Origin: Legionella longbeachae
Lineage (GTDB): Bacteria; Pseudomonadota; Gammaproteobacteria; Legionellales; Legionellaceae
Length of the DNA stretch: 64,000 bases
Assembly: GCF_004283175.1 (NCBI RefSeq)
Contig: NZ_RXNW01000016.1
Location: forward strand, 38,542 to 102,541
Direction of reading: 5' to 3'
Shown: positions 50,281 to 61,054 of the stretch, one piece after another
Layout of the letters: the number at the start of each line of letters is the position of its first letter
How positions within the stretch are numbered: the stretch's first letter is position 1
The notes under the pieces: model-generated
Told to the model about the DNA's origin: nothing
Databases searched by the model: none
The model's input: the letters and a program-made list of their open reading frames with translations, nothing else
Program-made: the position numbers and the translations under genes

Positions 50281-51306
50281 TCAAGGCATTGTCTTAGGTT
50301 GCTGTTGGGTTATACAATGAATCCCCCCTCCTCCAGCAAATACATCCAGCACATCCATTTGAGTAATCTCATAATTTGGAAATAGTTGAGCGAATAGTTG
50401 GTATGCCGCTTTATCCTGTTTTTCATACCCAAATGCGGGCATTACTATTCCTTTATTTGCCAAATAAAAATTAATATAGGATAAAGTGAGTCGTTCACCG
50501 TTAATATATGTGGCTGGGGGTTGTTCTACTGTATAGACCTCAAGTTTACGTCCTTTTGCATCTGTCGTGGATTTAAGAATCTCCAAATTCTCATGTAAAT
50601 TTTCATAATTAGGATCTTTTTTATCATCTGTAATAAGGCATAACACCTTTCCAGGAGCGATAAAACAGGCTATCTCATCAATATGACCATCTGTTTCATC
50701 TCCTAATAACCCTTTGTTGAGCCATATGATTTTCTGTCCTCCAAGAAAATCATACAAATAACGTTCAATCTTTTGTTGGCTTAATTGTGGGTTGCGGTTT
50801 TCATTAAGTAAACACTCACGAGAAGTCAGAATAGTTCCTTCCCCATCGACATGAAAAGATCCGCCTTCCATAACCAATGGTGCGCGAAAAGATAAGGCTT
50901 GGGTTTGTTTTATAATTGCGGAAGCAATCTGATTGTCGAGTGCGCAATCTTGGTAGTTCCCTCCCCAAGCATTATGAATCCAGTCTACTCCTGCCAGGCG
51001 CTGTGTTTTATCCAACAAAAAGGTAGGTCCAGTATCTCGAGTCCAAGAATCATTGATGGGAAGAGACAATAGTGTAATGTTCTTATTGCCACACAAATCT
51101 TTGGCCGATTCCTCATCTCCTGGATTGACAAGCATAGTGACAGGCTCATATTGTGCTATGGCCTGGGCCACGCGTGCATAAGCTATTTGGGCTCTTTGTA
51201 GACCAATTTTAGACCAGGTTTCTACATGGCAAGGCCAAGCCATCCAGCATCGCTCATGTGGGTGCCATTCAGCGGGCATAAAAAATCCGCTTTGTTTTGG
51301 GGTCAT
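50281..51306 (-). CDS. aguA: Agmatine deiminase
   Basis: A 341-residue enzyme that hydrolyses agmatine to N-carbamoylputrescine and ammonia. Typical elements are [41 protein letters not shown], the [16 protein letters not shown] catalytic segment and the C-terminal [13 protein letters not shown] with the nucleophilic Cys. The start is set at ATG 51306: GGAG lies 9 bases upstream and the speA stop is 1 base before, giving coupling. It ends the aguB-speA-aguA operon. Confidence 0.96.
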   Translation of the reverse strand: MTPKQSGFFMPAEWHPHERCWMAWPCHVETWSKIGLQRAQIAYARVAQAIAQYEPVTMLVNPGDEESAKDLCGNKNITLLSLPINDSWTRDTGPTFLLDKTQRLAGVDWIHNAWGGNYQDCALDNQIASAIIKQTQALSFRAPLVMEGGSFHVDGEGTILTSRECLLNENRNPQLSQQKIERYLYDFLGGQKIIWLNKGLLGDETDGHIDEIACFIAPGKVLCLITDDKKDPNYENLHENLEILKSTTDAKGRKLEVYTVEQPPATYINGERLTLSYINFYLANKGIVMPAFGYEKQDKAAYQLFAQLFPNYEITQMDVLDVFAGGGGIHCITQQQPKTMP

Positions 51307-51307
51307 T

Positions 51308-53206
51308 TTATTTTCTCCGAATGTTTTCATCTAAATAAGTTAGTTGAGAAAAAATGCTTCTCAATTCATTTAAATAGAGTAACGTTTTCTCTTTGGGTAA
51401 TTCCGCCTGAATGAGTTGTTTCTCATAGGATTGAGCTAATTTTTTAGTATCGAAATGAGCAAGATTAAGTACGTTAGTCACCGTATCGCCACTGACTAGA
51501 TCATTTAATTCAAATTGGCCATCATCAAAGAGTTTGACATCCAAGGAGTTGGTATCACCAAATAAATTATGAAGATTACCTAATATCTCCTGATAAGCAC
51601 CTACGAGAAAGAAACCTAAGGAATAGGGATTGTTATTGTCATAAAGAGGAAGCATTAAAGTGGAGTTCACACAAGAACTTCCAAGATACTCTTTTATCGT
51701 TCCATCCGAATCACAGGTTAAATCTTGTAATACACTATGCATAGACGGGGTATTTGTTAACTGTGAAATAGGTGCTATAGGAAAAATTTGGCCTATAGCC
51801 CAGGCATCTGGAATGGATTGAAAAAAGGAAATATTACAAAAAACCTTGACGGCCATATCTTCATTGATTTTGGCTAATAAGGTCGCTTCAGTAGGAATAT
51901 CTGGATTCAACCGTTCTTTAAGTTCCATACAAATACTGGTATAGAATGCTTCAACTTTGGCTTTCTCTTGTAAGCTAATTACTCCATGTTTAAACAAAGA
52001 GTGTGCCTCATTGAGCGAGTGTTCTGCATAATTGTAAATTTCTATTGGGGCGCTATTAGTAATTGATTGATAAGTATCATAAATATCGCGAATCACATGT
52101 GAGTCTTCACTCGTAATCTCTGGAAGTGTAGGCTGCTTGTGGATAATTTCTATATCACTAATATCGGCAATTAAAACAGCATGGTGTGCTGTTAATGCTC
52201 GGCCTGACTCCGAAATAATATTTGGCTCGGGCACATTGTATTCCTGGCATAAATACTGAATTGCTAAAAGAATGTGTGTGGCATATTCATGCAAACTGTA
52301 GTTCATGGAGCAGCCCTGGTTAGAATGTGTCCCTTCATAATCGACGCTTAACCCACCACCCACATCAATGGTGTCTATTGGTGCATTTAACTGGCGTAAT
52401 TCGACATAGTAACGGGAAACCTCTTGCATGCAATGGCGAATATCATGAATATTTGCAATTTGTGAGCCCAGATGACAATGCATCAGTTGAAGGCAGTCGA
52501 GCATATCATGGGCTTTTAATTGGGCGATCAACTCGAGCACCTGTTTCGCATTGAGGCCAAACTTGGATTTGACACCTCCGGTATGCTCCCATTTTCCTGC
52601 ACTTTTACTGATTAAGCGTATGCGAACACCAAGAGTCGGTTTAATATTTAGACGAGCGGATTCTTTTAAAATAATAGCGAGTTCCGAGATTTTTTCGATG
52701 ACGATAAAAACCTTATGTCCCATTTGTTGTGCAATTAATGCGGTACGGATGTAGTAGCTGTCCTTATATCCGTTACAGACTATAGTGCTTTCTTGATGAT
52801 TGCTGAGCATGCCAATAACTGCCATGAGCTCGGGTTTGGAGCCAGCTTCTAGACCTATAGTATGGTTGGGAGATTTTAACAATTCTCTAACAACGCTTTG
52901 TTCCTGGTTTACTTTAATGGGATAAACAAGCTTATAATTCCCAGCATATTCATTTTCTTCTTTAGCCTGAGTAAACGCTTCATAGATACGATGTACTCGA
53001 TCATGTAAAATATCTGGGCTGCGAATGAGTAAGGGTAAATGTAACCCTGCCCTGCTTGCAGCATCGACAATGGCTTGCAACTCGACACCAGGTTTACCTG
53101 GTGCTTTGCTTATTTCCATGTTCCCTTTGGCGTTAATACTGAAGTATCCTTCACCCCAGTTTTTAATGTTATATAAATTTTCTTCAGATGGTGCGCTGAT
53201 TTTCAT
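51308..53206 (-). CDS. speA: Biosynthetic arginine decarboxylase
   Basis: A 632-residue PLP enzyme converting arginine to agmatine. [13 protein letters not shown] carries the PLP lysine. [49 protein letters not shown] and the C-terminal [34 protein letters not shown] region are typical of SpeA. It follows aguB by 21 bp and leads directly into aguA: a complete agmatine route to putrescine. Confidence 0.96.
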   Translation of the reverse strand: MKISAPSEENLYNIKNWGEGYFSINAKGNMEISKAPGKPGVELQAIVDAASRAGLHLPLLIRSPDILHDRVHRIYEAFTQAKEENEYAGNYKLVYPIKVNQEQSVVRELLKSPNHTIGLEAGSKPELMAVIGMLSNHQESTIVCNGYKDSYYIRTALIAQQMGHKVFIVIEKISELAIILKESARLNIKPTLGVRIRLISKSAGKWEHTGGVKSKFGLNAKQVLELIAQLKAHDMLDCLQLMHCHLGSQIANIHDIRHCMQEVSRYYVELRQLNAPIDTIDVGGGLSVDYEGTHSNQGCSMNYSLHEYATHILLAIQYLCQEYNVPEPNIISESGRALTAHHAVLIADISDIEIIHKQPTLPEITSEDSHVIRDIYDTYQSITNSAPIEIYNYAEHSLNEAHSLFKHGVISLQEKAKVEAFYTSICMELKERLNPDIPTEATLLAKINEDMAVKVFCNISFFQSIPDAWAIGQIFPIAPISQLTNTPSMHSVLQDLTCDSDGTIKEYLGSSCVNSTLMLPLYDNNNPYSLGFFLVGAYQEILGNLHNLFGDTNSLDVKLFDDGQFELNDLVSGDTVTNVLNLAHFDTKKLAQSYEKQLIQAELPKEKTLLYLNELRSIFSQLTYLDENIRRK

Positions 53207-53227
53207 AGTTTCTAGATTCCAAAGGGC

Positions 53228-54073
53228 TTAACGTGATTTGACTAATTCATGGTAGGTTTCAGGTTCGCGTTGTTGCGCAAAAGGAAATAGCCTTCCCCAT
53301 AATGTACGCACACTGAAATCTAACTCGGCAACTAATACTGCGGGTTTATCGCGCGGTGCTTGCGCCAGAATTTCACCCATAGGTGTACTAATAAAGCTGC
53401 TTCCATAAAACTCTAATCCATCTTCACAACCAATCCGATTTGCTGCAATAATAAATGTATTACTCATAATGCCCTGAGCAACCATTACTTTTTGCCACAT
53501 AGGCTGAGTATCCACATCTGGGGCAGTAGGCTCCCCGCCGATCGCAGTTGGATAAACTAAAATTTCTGTGCCTTTTAAACCATAAATTCGCGATAACTCT
53601 GGAAACCATTGATCATAACAAGTTGGCAGTCCCCACTTATGGTCTGCTATGTGATGAATTGGATAATCAGAGTTCCCAGGTTTAAAGTAAAAGTTTTCAT
53701 GGTATTTTTCCCCGCTGGGGATATGCTGCTTTCGAGTTATCCCTATAAGATCACCCTTATGGTTATAAGCAACAGCAGTATTATAGCCTGCTTTTTCAAA
53801 GACAGAGGCGGTTATGCATATATTGTTTGCCTTTGCCATTGTACTGACGAATTGTGCCGTGGGGCCGTTATGAATATCCTCCATAAATGGAGTGGGATCG
53901 ACATCTGATCGGGTACAAAAATAGGGACTTAAAGTGAGCTCTTGTAAACATACAACAGCAGCTCCTTGTTGTGCTGCAGTGTGAATTCCAGAGGCCAGTT
54001 TGTCTTGATGTTCTTTGGGGTTTTCATGCCATTTTTCTTGCACTAATGCAACGGTGAGTTTTTCGTGTGCCAT
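53228..54073 (-). CDS. aguB: N-carbamoylputrescine amidase
   Basis: A 281-residue nitrilase-fold amidase that releases putrescine from N-carbamoylputrescine. The catalytic Glu is in VVCLQELTLSPYF, the Lys in IGITRKQHIPSG and the Cys in WGLPTCYDQWFPE. Ends with RTLWGRLFPFAQQREPETY as in AguB. First gene of the aguB-speA-aguA operon. Confidence 0.95.
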   Translation of the reverse strand: MAHEKLTVALVQEKWHENPKEHQDKLASGIHTAAQQGAAVVCLQELTLSPYFCTRSDVDPTPFMEDIHNGPTAQFVSTMAKANNICITASVFEKAGYNTAVAYNHKGDLIGITRKQHIPSGEKYHENFYFKPGNSDYPIHHIADHKWGLPTCYDQWFPELSRIYGLKGTEILVYPTAIGGEPTAPDVDTQPMWQKVMVAQGIMSNTFIIAANRIGCEDGLEFYGSSFISTPMGEILAQAPRDKPAVLVAELDFSVRTLWGRLFPFAQQREPETYHELVKSR

Positions 54074-54099
54074 TAAATTACCTCTTATAATTAAGGGTC

Positions 54100-54131
54100 A
54101 AATAAAAGAGCCCTTACTTTAGTGTAAGGGC
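54100..54131 (-). terminator. Rho-independent terminator after the effector-like gene
   Basis: On the minus strand GCCCTTAC, a 6-base loop and GTAAGGGC are followed by TCTTTTATTT. It ends the transcript of the gene at 54146-55075 and separates it from aguB. Confidence 0.8.
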
Positions 54132-54145
54132 AGTGGAGTTTAACA

Positions 54146-55075
54146 TTAGCAACTGAATGAAGTTTTTTCATATCCTTCCTCAGATTTTTTATCATCTGTT
54201 TCACTATTCACTTTAGGTACTTCATTCAGATGTTGGGGACTGATTGATGGTCTTCGTGAATGGGCAAACATACGACTGGGGTTTGCGCCTTGAGATGAAA
54301 CTTTCTTTGATTCTATTTTTGGCCCCATCGCTTCGGCAATGAGTTTAAAAGGATTCGCCTCATCAAATACTTCGGTATGAAGTAGTTCCAATTGGTGTCT
54401 AATGGTATCATGGTGATCTGAAGTGGATAGTTTTTCGCCAATTCGCTTTTCTTGTCCTTTTAATAATTCCTGAAACATGCCTGGGAACATATTGTAAGAA
54501 TCTTTATTAAAATCGCGGCCTTCAAAAAATTGTTCTGGATTGTCTCCTAGCAATTTATCGATACTGTGACGTATGGCAAAGGCTGCTTTTGATTTTGTTG
54601 CAAAAGAACTGTGGGGAAAAGTAATCTCTATTTTCCGGGCTAATTTGCCTCTAACTCCTTCTGGGGTACAAAGAGCCAGTCGCTCTGCGATTGCCTGTTC
54701 ATTGCCTATTAATGTTTTTCTGGCGAGATCACTAAAGTTATTAAAAAGATCGGAACTAAATTCTTCCAAAAACAAGGAATGAGGTGTCTTATTTCTAGGA
54801 TCGAGCAAGGAGACAATTCTATGCCTTACTTGATAGGCTCTGGAAATTACTGCATGAAAACCTTCCTCTTCAAAACTCCTTAACGCATTAATATGTCGGC
54901 CATATTGTTTAAATTGTGATTCTGGACAAGCAGCAATTATCTTTGTAGCGAGAGTCTCTTGCTCTTCTTCGCTTAATTGATTAAGTACCTTCGCATTTTC
55001 AGCCAATGCATCACCACTACTAAGTTGCTCATAGGGATTTTCCAGCTTAATGATTTCTTCATAACTAAATGGCAT
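54146..55075 (-). CDS. Probable Dot/Icm effector in the position of RavA
   Basis: A 309-residue helical, soluble protein with no signal peptide. Its tail (SETDDKKSEEGYEKTSFSC) has a Glu-rich block just before a short hydrophobic/Ser end, as in many Dot/Icm substrates. In L. pneumophila the effector RavA (Lpg0008, by my recollection) lies immediately before hfq, exactly this position. Orthology rests on position and length, not on an alignment. GGAGG lies 5 bases before the ATG. Confidence 0.65.
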   Translation of the reverse strand: MPFSYEEIIKLENPYEQLSSGDALAENAKVLNQLSEEEQETLATKIIAACPESQFKQYGRHINALRSFEEEGFHAVISRAYQVRHRIVSLLDPRNKTPHSLFLEEFSSDLFNNFSDLARKTLIGNEQAIAERLALCTPEGVRGKLARKIEITFPHSSFATKSKAAFAIRHSIDKLLGDNPEQFFEGRDFNKDSYNMFPGMFQELLKGQEKRIGEKLSTSDHHDTIRHQLELLHTEVFDEANPFKLIAEAMGPKIESKKVSSQGANPSRMFAHSRRPSISPQHLNEVPKVNSETDDKKSEEGYEKTSFSC

Positions 55076-55383
55076 TTAATCCTCCTTAAATTAAAGATGG
55101 GGTACTAAACAACAATACAAAGGAGCTCCCCCGTACACATCATTAGTATCATCTCCTTTGCCCTTTTTCGGTGAAGACAACCGAAATTCTTTATACTGCC
55201 ATGGGTTCTTAAAAAACTGTTCGTCATTTCTATTTTTTAGGTTTTCAGAGTTAAATTGCAAATAGTAACGGATTAAAATTGAACTGTCATGAAATTAATC
55301 TAAAGTTTTACGAAAAAATGTCGAATAACTGATCAGATGCATGTTTTGCCTTTAAAAAATACAATAACAATAAGGAGTGGGCA

Positions 55384-55641
55384 ATGTCTAAGAATCATTT
55401 ATTACAAGACCCTTTTTTAAATGAATTACGTAAAGAAAAGGTGCCTGTATCTATTTTTTTGGTAAATGGGATTAAGTTGCATGGTATAGTCGATTCTTTT
55501 GATCAATATGTAGTGATGTTAAAGAATTCGATTACGCAAATGGTTTATAAGCATGCGATTTCTACAGTAGTTCCTTCACGTGCGATAAAAATGCCTGCAG
55601 ATGATGAATCTGGTGGAACTGAAGGAACTGTGGCAGACTAG
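55384..55641 (+). CDS. hfq: RNA chaperone Hfq
   Basis: An 85-residue Sm-like protein. [29 protein letters not shown] is the Sm1 region with the proximal-face residues, and [12 protein letters not shown] ends the Sm2 motif. A short acidic Gly tail follows. AAGGAG precedes the ATG. The 55076-55383 gap upstream should hold its promoter; nothing else is evident there. Confidence 0.98.
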   Translation: MSKNHLLQDPFLNELRKEKVPVSIFLVNGIKLHGIVDSFDQYVVMLKNSITQMVYKHAISTVVPSRAIKMPADDESGGTEGTVAD

Positions 55642-55677
55642 CAAAAAATGTTCCACCTATAGGTTGAATTTTTGCTT
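55640..55677 (+). terminator. Probable hfq terminator
   Basis: AGCAAAAA (overlapping the hfq stop codon) pairs with TTTTTGCT around an inner CCTATAGG-centred stem. The T-run on the right arm would give release on the plus strand. Confidence 0.5.
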
Positions 55678-55782
55678 ATACTTTTAGTGATCCTGCTAAA
55701 GAATGCTTGATGCAATCGGTTAAGGAGTCCATTTTAAACATTTAGAGTGATGCTTGGTCATAAAGTTAAGGAGTAGTAGTTA

Positions 55783-57042
55783 GTGTTTGAACGTCCTCAA
55801 GGCGGTGAGCGCGCCGTATTAGTGCAATTAGCATTACCAGGAATTGATGCTGGTAAAGCATTGCAAGAGTTTGAAGAATTAGCTCTTTCAGCTAATGCGG
55901 AAGTGTTAGAGTGTGTTTTAGGTACTCGTGCAACTCCTGATGCCAAATATTATATTGGTCAAGGTAAGGCTGAGGAAATTGCGCAACTGGTCAAAACTTG
56001 TGATGCAGAGCTGGTTCTTGTTAATCATGAATTATCTCCATCACAAGAAAGGAATTTAGAACGCTTGCTTGAATGTCGCGTAGTTGATAGAAGTGGATTA
56101 ATTCTTGATATTTTTGCCCAGCGTGCGCGAACTTTTGAAGGAAAATTGCAAGTAGAACTTGCCCAATTGCAGCATTTATCAACCCGCTTGATTCGTGGAT
56201 GGACCCACCTGGAACGACAAAAGGGAGGAATAGGACTGCGTGGGCCTGGTGAAACACAGTTGGAAACAGACCGTCGTTTATTACGCGATCGTATTAAATA
56301 CATTAATAAACGGTTGGAAAAAGTGCGAAGTAGTCGCGATCAAAACCGCCAGGCAAGGCGAAAGGCATCTTTACGTACCGTATCTTTAGTAGGTTATACC
56401 AATGCAGGTAAATCCACCTTATTTAATGCATTGACTGGAGAAAGTATTTATGTGGCGAATCAGTTATTTGCTACGTTGGATCCAACCATGCGCCAGCTTA
56501 ATTTACCAGGATCTTCCTCAGTGATTGTCACAGATACCGTTGGATTTATTCGTGATTTACCACATCATTTAGTAGAGGCATTTCGTGCTACTTTAGAGGA
56601 GACGCAACAAGCTGATTTACTACTTCATGTTATTGATATTTCGGATCCCCATTGGCGAGATAACGTTTTTTCAGTTCAACAGGTTTTGGATGAGTTAGAG
56701 GTTCATGATGTTCCAATAATACAGGTATTCAACAAAATTGATTTAAAAGAAGGATGGGAGCCTAAAATTGATTATCAGGAAGAGAAATGCAAAGTATGGC
56801 TCTCTGCCGCATCAAATTTGGGATTGGATTTATTAAAAGAAGCAATTAGTACCCAATTGCACGGAGCAATTTCTACTGAAGAAGTGGTACTTAAAGCAAC
56901 TCAGGCAAAATTGCGAGCTCAATTATACCAATTAGGCTCGGTTTTAAGTGAGTCAATTAATGATGAGGGTGACTGGCTATTAAAAATTCGGATTACAAAG
57001 TCGCAAAAGCAACGCTTGTTTGCCAATGAATGTGCTTCATGA
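55783..57042 (+). CDS. hflX: Ribosome-associated GTPase HflX
   Basis: A 419-residue GTPase that splits stalled ribosomes. The N-terminal domain shows GTRATPDAKYYIGQGKAEEI, LERLLECRVVDRSGLILDIFAQRA and IGLRGPGETQLETDRR. The G domain has GYTNAGKSTLFN (Walker A), DTVGFIRDLP and FNKID. GTG start at 55783 with AAGGAG upstream. The hfq-hflX order is the conserved one. Confidence 0.97.
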   Translation: MFERPQGGERAVLVQLALPGIDAGKALQEFEELALSANAEVLECVLGTRATPDAKYYIGQGKAEEIAQLVKTCDAELVLVNHELSPSQERNLERLLECRVVDRSGLILDIFAQRARTFEGKLQVELAQLQHLSTRLIRGWTHLERQKGGIGLRGPGETQLETDRRLLRDRIKYINKRLEKVRSSRDQNRQARRKASLRTVSLVGYTNAGKSTLFNALTGESIYVANQLFATLDPTMRQLNLPGSSSVIVTDTVGFIRDLPHHLVEAFRATLEETQQADLLLHVIDISDPHWRDNVFSVQQVLDELEVHDVPIIQVFNKIDLKEGWEPKIDYQEEKCKVWLSAASNLGLDLLKEAISTQLHGAISTEEVVLKATQAKLRAQLYQLGSVLSESINDEGDWLLKIRITKSQKQRLFANECAS

Positions 57043-57325
57043 AATTTCCCATTGAGAGTCATAAAATGATAAATAATGTCTCCCGTTAACTCTTTGTATT
57101 AGGATCGAATTTTATAAATAAATCCTTCCCTTCTAGCTACTTGAGTACTTTCAGTACTAAAATGATTAGATCCTGAAATGTTTGATGCACCTCGGCATAG
57201 GACATCCCTTTTGCTATAAACAGTCATATAAACCACCATACCGCGAGCACATAGATACCCGGAAAGTTATGGCCCGCAAAATGAGGCTAAAATTCGCTCC
57301 GTTTAATAGTTTGAAAAGCAACCGT

Positions 57326-58384
57326 TTATTGTGCAAAGGGACCTGATCCTGATGGGAATGGATATATTCTTGTGTAAGCATTTCGAGTATCAAGCTCCAT
57401 ACTTTGGAGGTATTTTCTAAAACAACAGGCAATTGGGCTAGGCCTATTGGGATAATAGGCTTTATAAGTTTGTGGATCCACACTTAACATAAACTGGTAA
57501 CAGGCCAGGATGCTCCAAATCAGTCGTATCTGTCTGGCTAAAATAAATGCCTCCAGCAATTGCTGCTTTGGTGCTATCTCCAACCAATTTTCCAAACATG
57601 CATCCAGAAGTTTCTGGTAAATCAGTGCTCCTTCTTTTACTCCATGGTGAGTAATTGAATGTTCAAGACAGGTATGTAATGAAAAAAATGGATGAATGAT
57701 AGCAGCTTCTCCCCAATCTACGAATGTCATCCTTTTAGTATTTTGCTCAATAAGCACATTTTTATCATGAAAATCGTGATAACCGATAGTTTCAGGGATG
57801 CCGTAACCGGATAATAATTTGCATTGAGCGAAAAATGACGTGCTTAAGGCGTGTAATTTTTGCAACTCCTCACCCGTTAAACCCTCTGCTTTTAAAAAGG
57901 AAGTTTGATTAATCATTTGATCATATAGAGAGGGTAATTTATCTAACCGCCAATCGGGCAAGCCTAGTTGAAGTAAGATGCTGATATAACCTTCTGTCGC
58001 GCGTTGAATCGCAGCATATTGCGTCACTGCTTGACACAATAGTTCCGTTTTAAAGTCGGCTTTAAGCGTTTCACGCAAAGTCATCCCTGCATCTTTCATC
58101 AGAAAGCAATGTAAATCATCATTACTAGCGAGCACCATCGGTACACGGGCATGGAGCTGCTCGGATAACAACCGGATAACCCTTGGCTCACTAGATAAAA
58201 AAACAGCTGATGGTGTTTGCTTTAAATAAAAATCATCTGAAGATGTTGAGAAACGAATGACCTTAGACCATGGTGTTGACAACACGAGCTCGGGTGTGCG
58301 TATTAATACATAGCCTCTGGCAATCAGATAATTGATACCCCACTTGAAAATGGGCGGTTGCATATTCATATTTTGCAGGTTCAC
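57326..58384 (-). CDS. APH-type phosphotransferase of unknown substrate
   Basis: A 352-residue protein with the aminoglycoside phosphotransferase/choline kinase fold. The catalytic loop is HDFHDKNVLI and the metal-binding segment is FVDWGEA. FLMKDAGMTLRETL upstream is also typical. The substrate cannot be told from the sequence; nothing here implies drug resistance. It is 51 bp downstream of tdk on the same strand. The 57043-57325 stretch between it and hflX shows no gene I can support. Confidence 0.8.
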   Translation of the reverse strand: MNLQNMNMQPPIFKWGINYLIARGYVLIRTPELVLSTPWSKVIRFSTSSDDFYLKQTPSAVFLSSEPRVIRLLSEQLHARVPMVLASNDDLHCFLMKDAGMTLRETLKADFKTELLCQAVTQYAAIQRATEGYISILLQLGLPDWRLDKLPSLYDQMINQTSFLKAEGLTGEELQKLHALSTSFFAQCKLLSGYGIPETIGYHDFHDKNVLIEQNTKRMTFVDWGEAAIIHPFFSLHTCLEHSITHHGVKEGALIYQKLLDACLENWLEIAPKQQLLEAFILARQIRLIWSILACYQFMLSVDPQTYKAYYPNRPSPIACCFRKYLQSMELDTRNAYTRIYPFPSGSGPFAQ

Positions 58385-58435
58385 TCACAATGGTTATTTT
58401 TTTATATGTACCATTGGGAATAATAGTCTTCTTTT

Positions 58436-59050
58436 TTAAAAAATCGATTTCTCACAAAGCTCGGCATGCATCTTAGTAATACCTGGATCACGTATTTTGA
58501 AATGCTTGCGACATGTTGATGAATACATATCATTACCGCCTATCACGACTTGATCTCCTTCAGTAATAACATCTCCTTGTGCATTTAAGCGTAAGATCAT
58601 CGTTGCTTTTCGACCACAATGACAGATTGTTTTAAGCTCTACAAGTTCATCAGCCCATGCCAGGAGATACTGGCTGCCTTCAAATAATTCACCACGAAAA
58701 TCGGTTCGTAACCCATAGGCAAGAACAGGGACTCCCAATTGATCGGTAATTTCTGTTAATTGATGTACTTGGGCTCTTGTTAAAAATTGTGCTTCATCAA
58801 CTAAAACACATGCATATTTTTGCCCTTGTTTCATCGCTTTTAGGTACAGATCATCATCGGTATTAAAAATTAATGCCTCCTCGGATAATCCAATTCGAGA
58901 ATGCACCACTCCTTGTTGGTAACGATTATCTACCGCAGGTGTAAATAATAAAGTTTGCATACCGCGTTCACGGTAGTTATAACTGGACTGCAAAAGTACC
59001 GTACTTTTTCCTGCATTCATTGCCGCAAAATAAAAATAGAGTTTTGCCAT
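58436..59050 (-). CDS. tdk: Thymidine kinase
   Basis: A 204-residue type II thymidine kinase. [26 protein letters not shown] is very close to E. coli Tdk and holds the P-loop. [15 protein letters not shown] is Walker [23 protein letters not shown] is the lasso region, and zinc Cys pairs are visible ([14 protein letters not shown]). The start is ATG 59050, matching the family N terminus; an in-frame TTG at 59062 would add four unlikely residues. Confidence 0.96.
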   Translation of the reverse strand: MAKLYFYFAAMNAGKSTVLLQSSYNYRERGMQTLLFTPAVDNRYQQGVVHSRIGLSEEALIFNTDDDLYLKAMKQGQKYACVLVDEAQFLTRAQVHQLTEITDQLGVPVLAYGLRTDFRGELFEGSQYLLAWADELVELKTICHCGRKATMILRLNAQGDVITEGDQVVIGGNDMYSSTCRKHFKIRDPGITKMHAELCEKSIF

Positions 59051-59158
59051 GAAAACGCTCAAATTTTTTTTAAATTGAAGCCATCATAGCATTTCTCTGG
59101 TATAGTGCAAAAAATATCTTTTTATCGTTAACATATCTTTTGCACACATGAGATAGCT

Positions 59159-59626
59159 ATGAATTCGAAAATAAAAACTTTTTTTGCTGTTTTAATTTTT
59201 ATGACCATATCATCAATAAGCCAAGCAGATGTGCAGCTTAAAGACATTCAAGGAAACAGTATTTCTTTTTCATCTTTAAAGGGAAAATGGATTCTTATTA
59301 ATTACTGGGCAAGTTGGTGTAAAACCTGCGTTGATGAAATTCCAGAACTCAATCGCTTTTATCAAAAACACGAAAAAGACTCGGTCGCATTATTTGCAGT
59401 CAATTATGACGAATTACCTTTACATAAGCAAAAAAAGCTCATCAAAAAATTCAATATCCTTTATCCTTCACTTGCATCGAATCCCGCGTTTGCTCTAGGC
59501 TTGGGAGATATTATGGGTGTACCAGTCACTTTTATTATTAATCCCCAAGGAGAACTTGTTAATACACTTTATGGTGGACAAGATATAGCATCCCTGGATT
59601 CAGCGATATCGAACCTTAAGTCTTAA
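59159..59626 (+). CDS. Periplasmic TlpA/ResA-like thioredoxin
   Basis: A 155-residue thioredoxin-fold protein with a signal peptide (about 1-23, ending ISQA). The active site is ASWCKTCVDEIPELN (Trp-Cys-x-x-Cys) and the cis-Pro region is MGVPVTFIINPQGEL. It would act as a thiol:disulfide reductase in the periplasm, for example in cytochrome c maturation. No ccm genes are nearby, so its partner is unknown. Confidence 0.9.
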   Translation: MNSKIKTFFAVLIFMTISSISQADVQLKDIQGNSISFSSLKGKWILINYWASWCKTCVDEIPELNRFYQKHEKDSVALFAVNYDELPLHKQKKLIKKFNILYPSLASNPAFALGLGDIMGVPVTFIINPQGELVNTLYGGQDIASLDSAISNLKS

Positions 59627-59684
59627 TGCCTGCGTTTTACCCCGTGCGTACCTAACAAAGGCTCAGAATATCCAGGAGTTTAAA

Positions 59685-60533
59685 ATGCCTCATTTAGCCA
59701 TTATGCCTCCCGAAGATGTCATTAGGGTCGTGAAACCCAAAATTGAAGATCTCCAAAGAATAACTGCAATGAATACACAGATCATTGTCGATACCAAATA
59801 TGAGATAAATATTGGTTTAAAAAAACTTTTAAAAAGTGGGAGAATAAATGAGCTTCGCTATGAAGAAGAACTAAAACAAAATAAAAAAGAATTAATTCTA
59901 AGGCAGAAGGCTCTCAATGAACTTGAACAACAATTCCAACGGATAAAGCAACTGCAAGAAGAAGCGAAAAGTGAAACCATATGTTTTGTTATCGAAAATG
60001 ATATCAATATCGAAGAATTAAAAAAGCTAATTGCACTGACACAAATCAACATCGATACAACCGATGATAAAAATGAAAAATTATTTTTATGCACCTTGTT
60101 GCAAACAGCCATATCTTGCAAAAATCTACTGGATGAACAAAGAACTTTAAAGACACAAAAAATCCCTATGCTTAAAAGTGAAAAAAGGTATACTTCTTAT
60201 TTATTAGAGGAATTGAAAAATTTTGAACTTAATCCATCAAAATCACCATTGGCAACGGATAGTTATATTACCAAACTGGATAACCCTGGCTTGAGCAACT
60301 CCGCCTCCCACGAAGAATCGATCATTGAATTAGATGCATTAATATCGCAAATGGACTCAATGAGTACTGGATTTAAAGAATTCATCAATAAGTTTTGCAA
60401 TACAATAAATAAAGAACCTATTTTTGCTCTTCCTGAGAGCTCGATGAATAATAAGGTACAGGACTTTAAAGAGCAGCTGAAATTAATAAAGACAGAAACA
60501 GAACAAAAACAGTCCTACGCGAATACGAGATAA
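59685..60533 (+). CDS. Coiled-coil hypothetical protein, candidate effector
   Basis: A 282-residue soluble protein with no named family. Extended helical/coiled-coil stretches (about 15-105 and 120-175) are rich in Lys, Glu, Leu and Gln, and the C-terminal part is more mixed. AGGAG lies about 8 bases before the ATG. The tail (LIKTETEQKQSYANTR) is polar with Glu, compatible with but not proof of type IV export. The gap 60534-61054 is AT-rich with a small GC-rich patch (60868-60892); no gene supported. Confidence 0.55.
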   Translation: MPHLAIMPPEDVIRVVKPKIEDLQRITAMNTQIIVDTKYEINIGLKKLLKSGRINELRYEEELKQNKKELILRQKALNELEQQFQRIKQLQEEAKSETICFVIENDINIEELKKLIALTQINIDTTDDKNEKLFLCTLLQTAISCKNLLDEQRTLKTQKIPMLKSEKRYTSYLLEELKNFELNPSKSPLATDSYITKLDNPGLSNSASHEESIIELDALISQMDSMSTGFKEFINKFCNTINKEPIFALPESSMNNKVQDFKEQLKLIKTETEQKQSYANTR

Positions 60534-61054
60534 GAAACCGAATCATTAGCCACACTAACTGCTGCTGAATATAGGAAACTATATTGGCCTGATTTAAGAA
60601 AAAAAGTAAATCATGACCGCCCCGCTATTTTTTATTGTGTATCTACTTAAACATATCCGTCTCCCTTAATTTATATCAAAAAGGACACCTAGGATATATA
60701 CTAATATTCCAGGAGTAATTGGTCGGACCATGTTGAAGATATTGGTCATGATTTTTTTCCAGAAATTTTGCATAGAACTTTAATTGGCTCTTATATTAAA
60801 ACCCCGATAAAGATTTTTTTTATATGACAAGGCAGCTTATGATTAAAGAATGCCTATTGGTGGGTGGATCGCGCGGAGCCGCAGTAGGAGAACAATCAAA
60901 TTAAAGTCTTTTGAAATGCTATTCTAGTATTATGTCGCAAAAAAAAATTTGGAACACCACCGTATTGGGTTTCACATGCGTATTACATAATTAGCGCGAT
61001 GATATTGCGAGTCGCATGGCTATATTTGTTTCTAATTACTCAAAAGGGAGTGCT

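Noticed and set aside
57214-57483. Minus-strand 89-codon frame overlapping the 3' end of the phosphotransferase gene
   Set aside because: Overlaps a motif-supported gene in another frame; no domain or ribosome site.
57326-58384. Reading the APH-fold protein as an aminoglycoside-resistance gene
   Set aside because: Only the general phosphotransferase fold is visible; chromosomal APH-fold proteins act on many substrates and nothing specific to aminoglycosides was seen.
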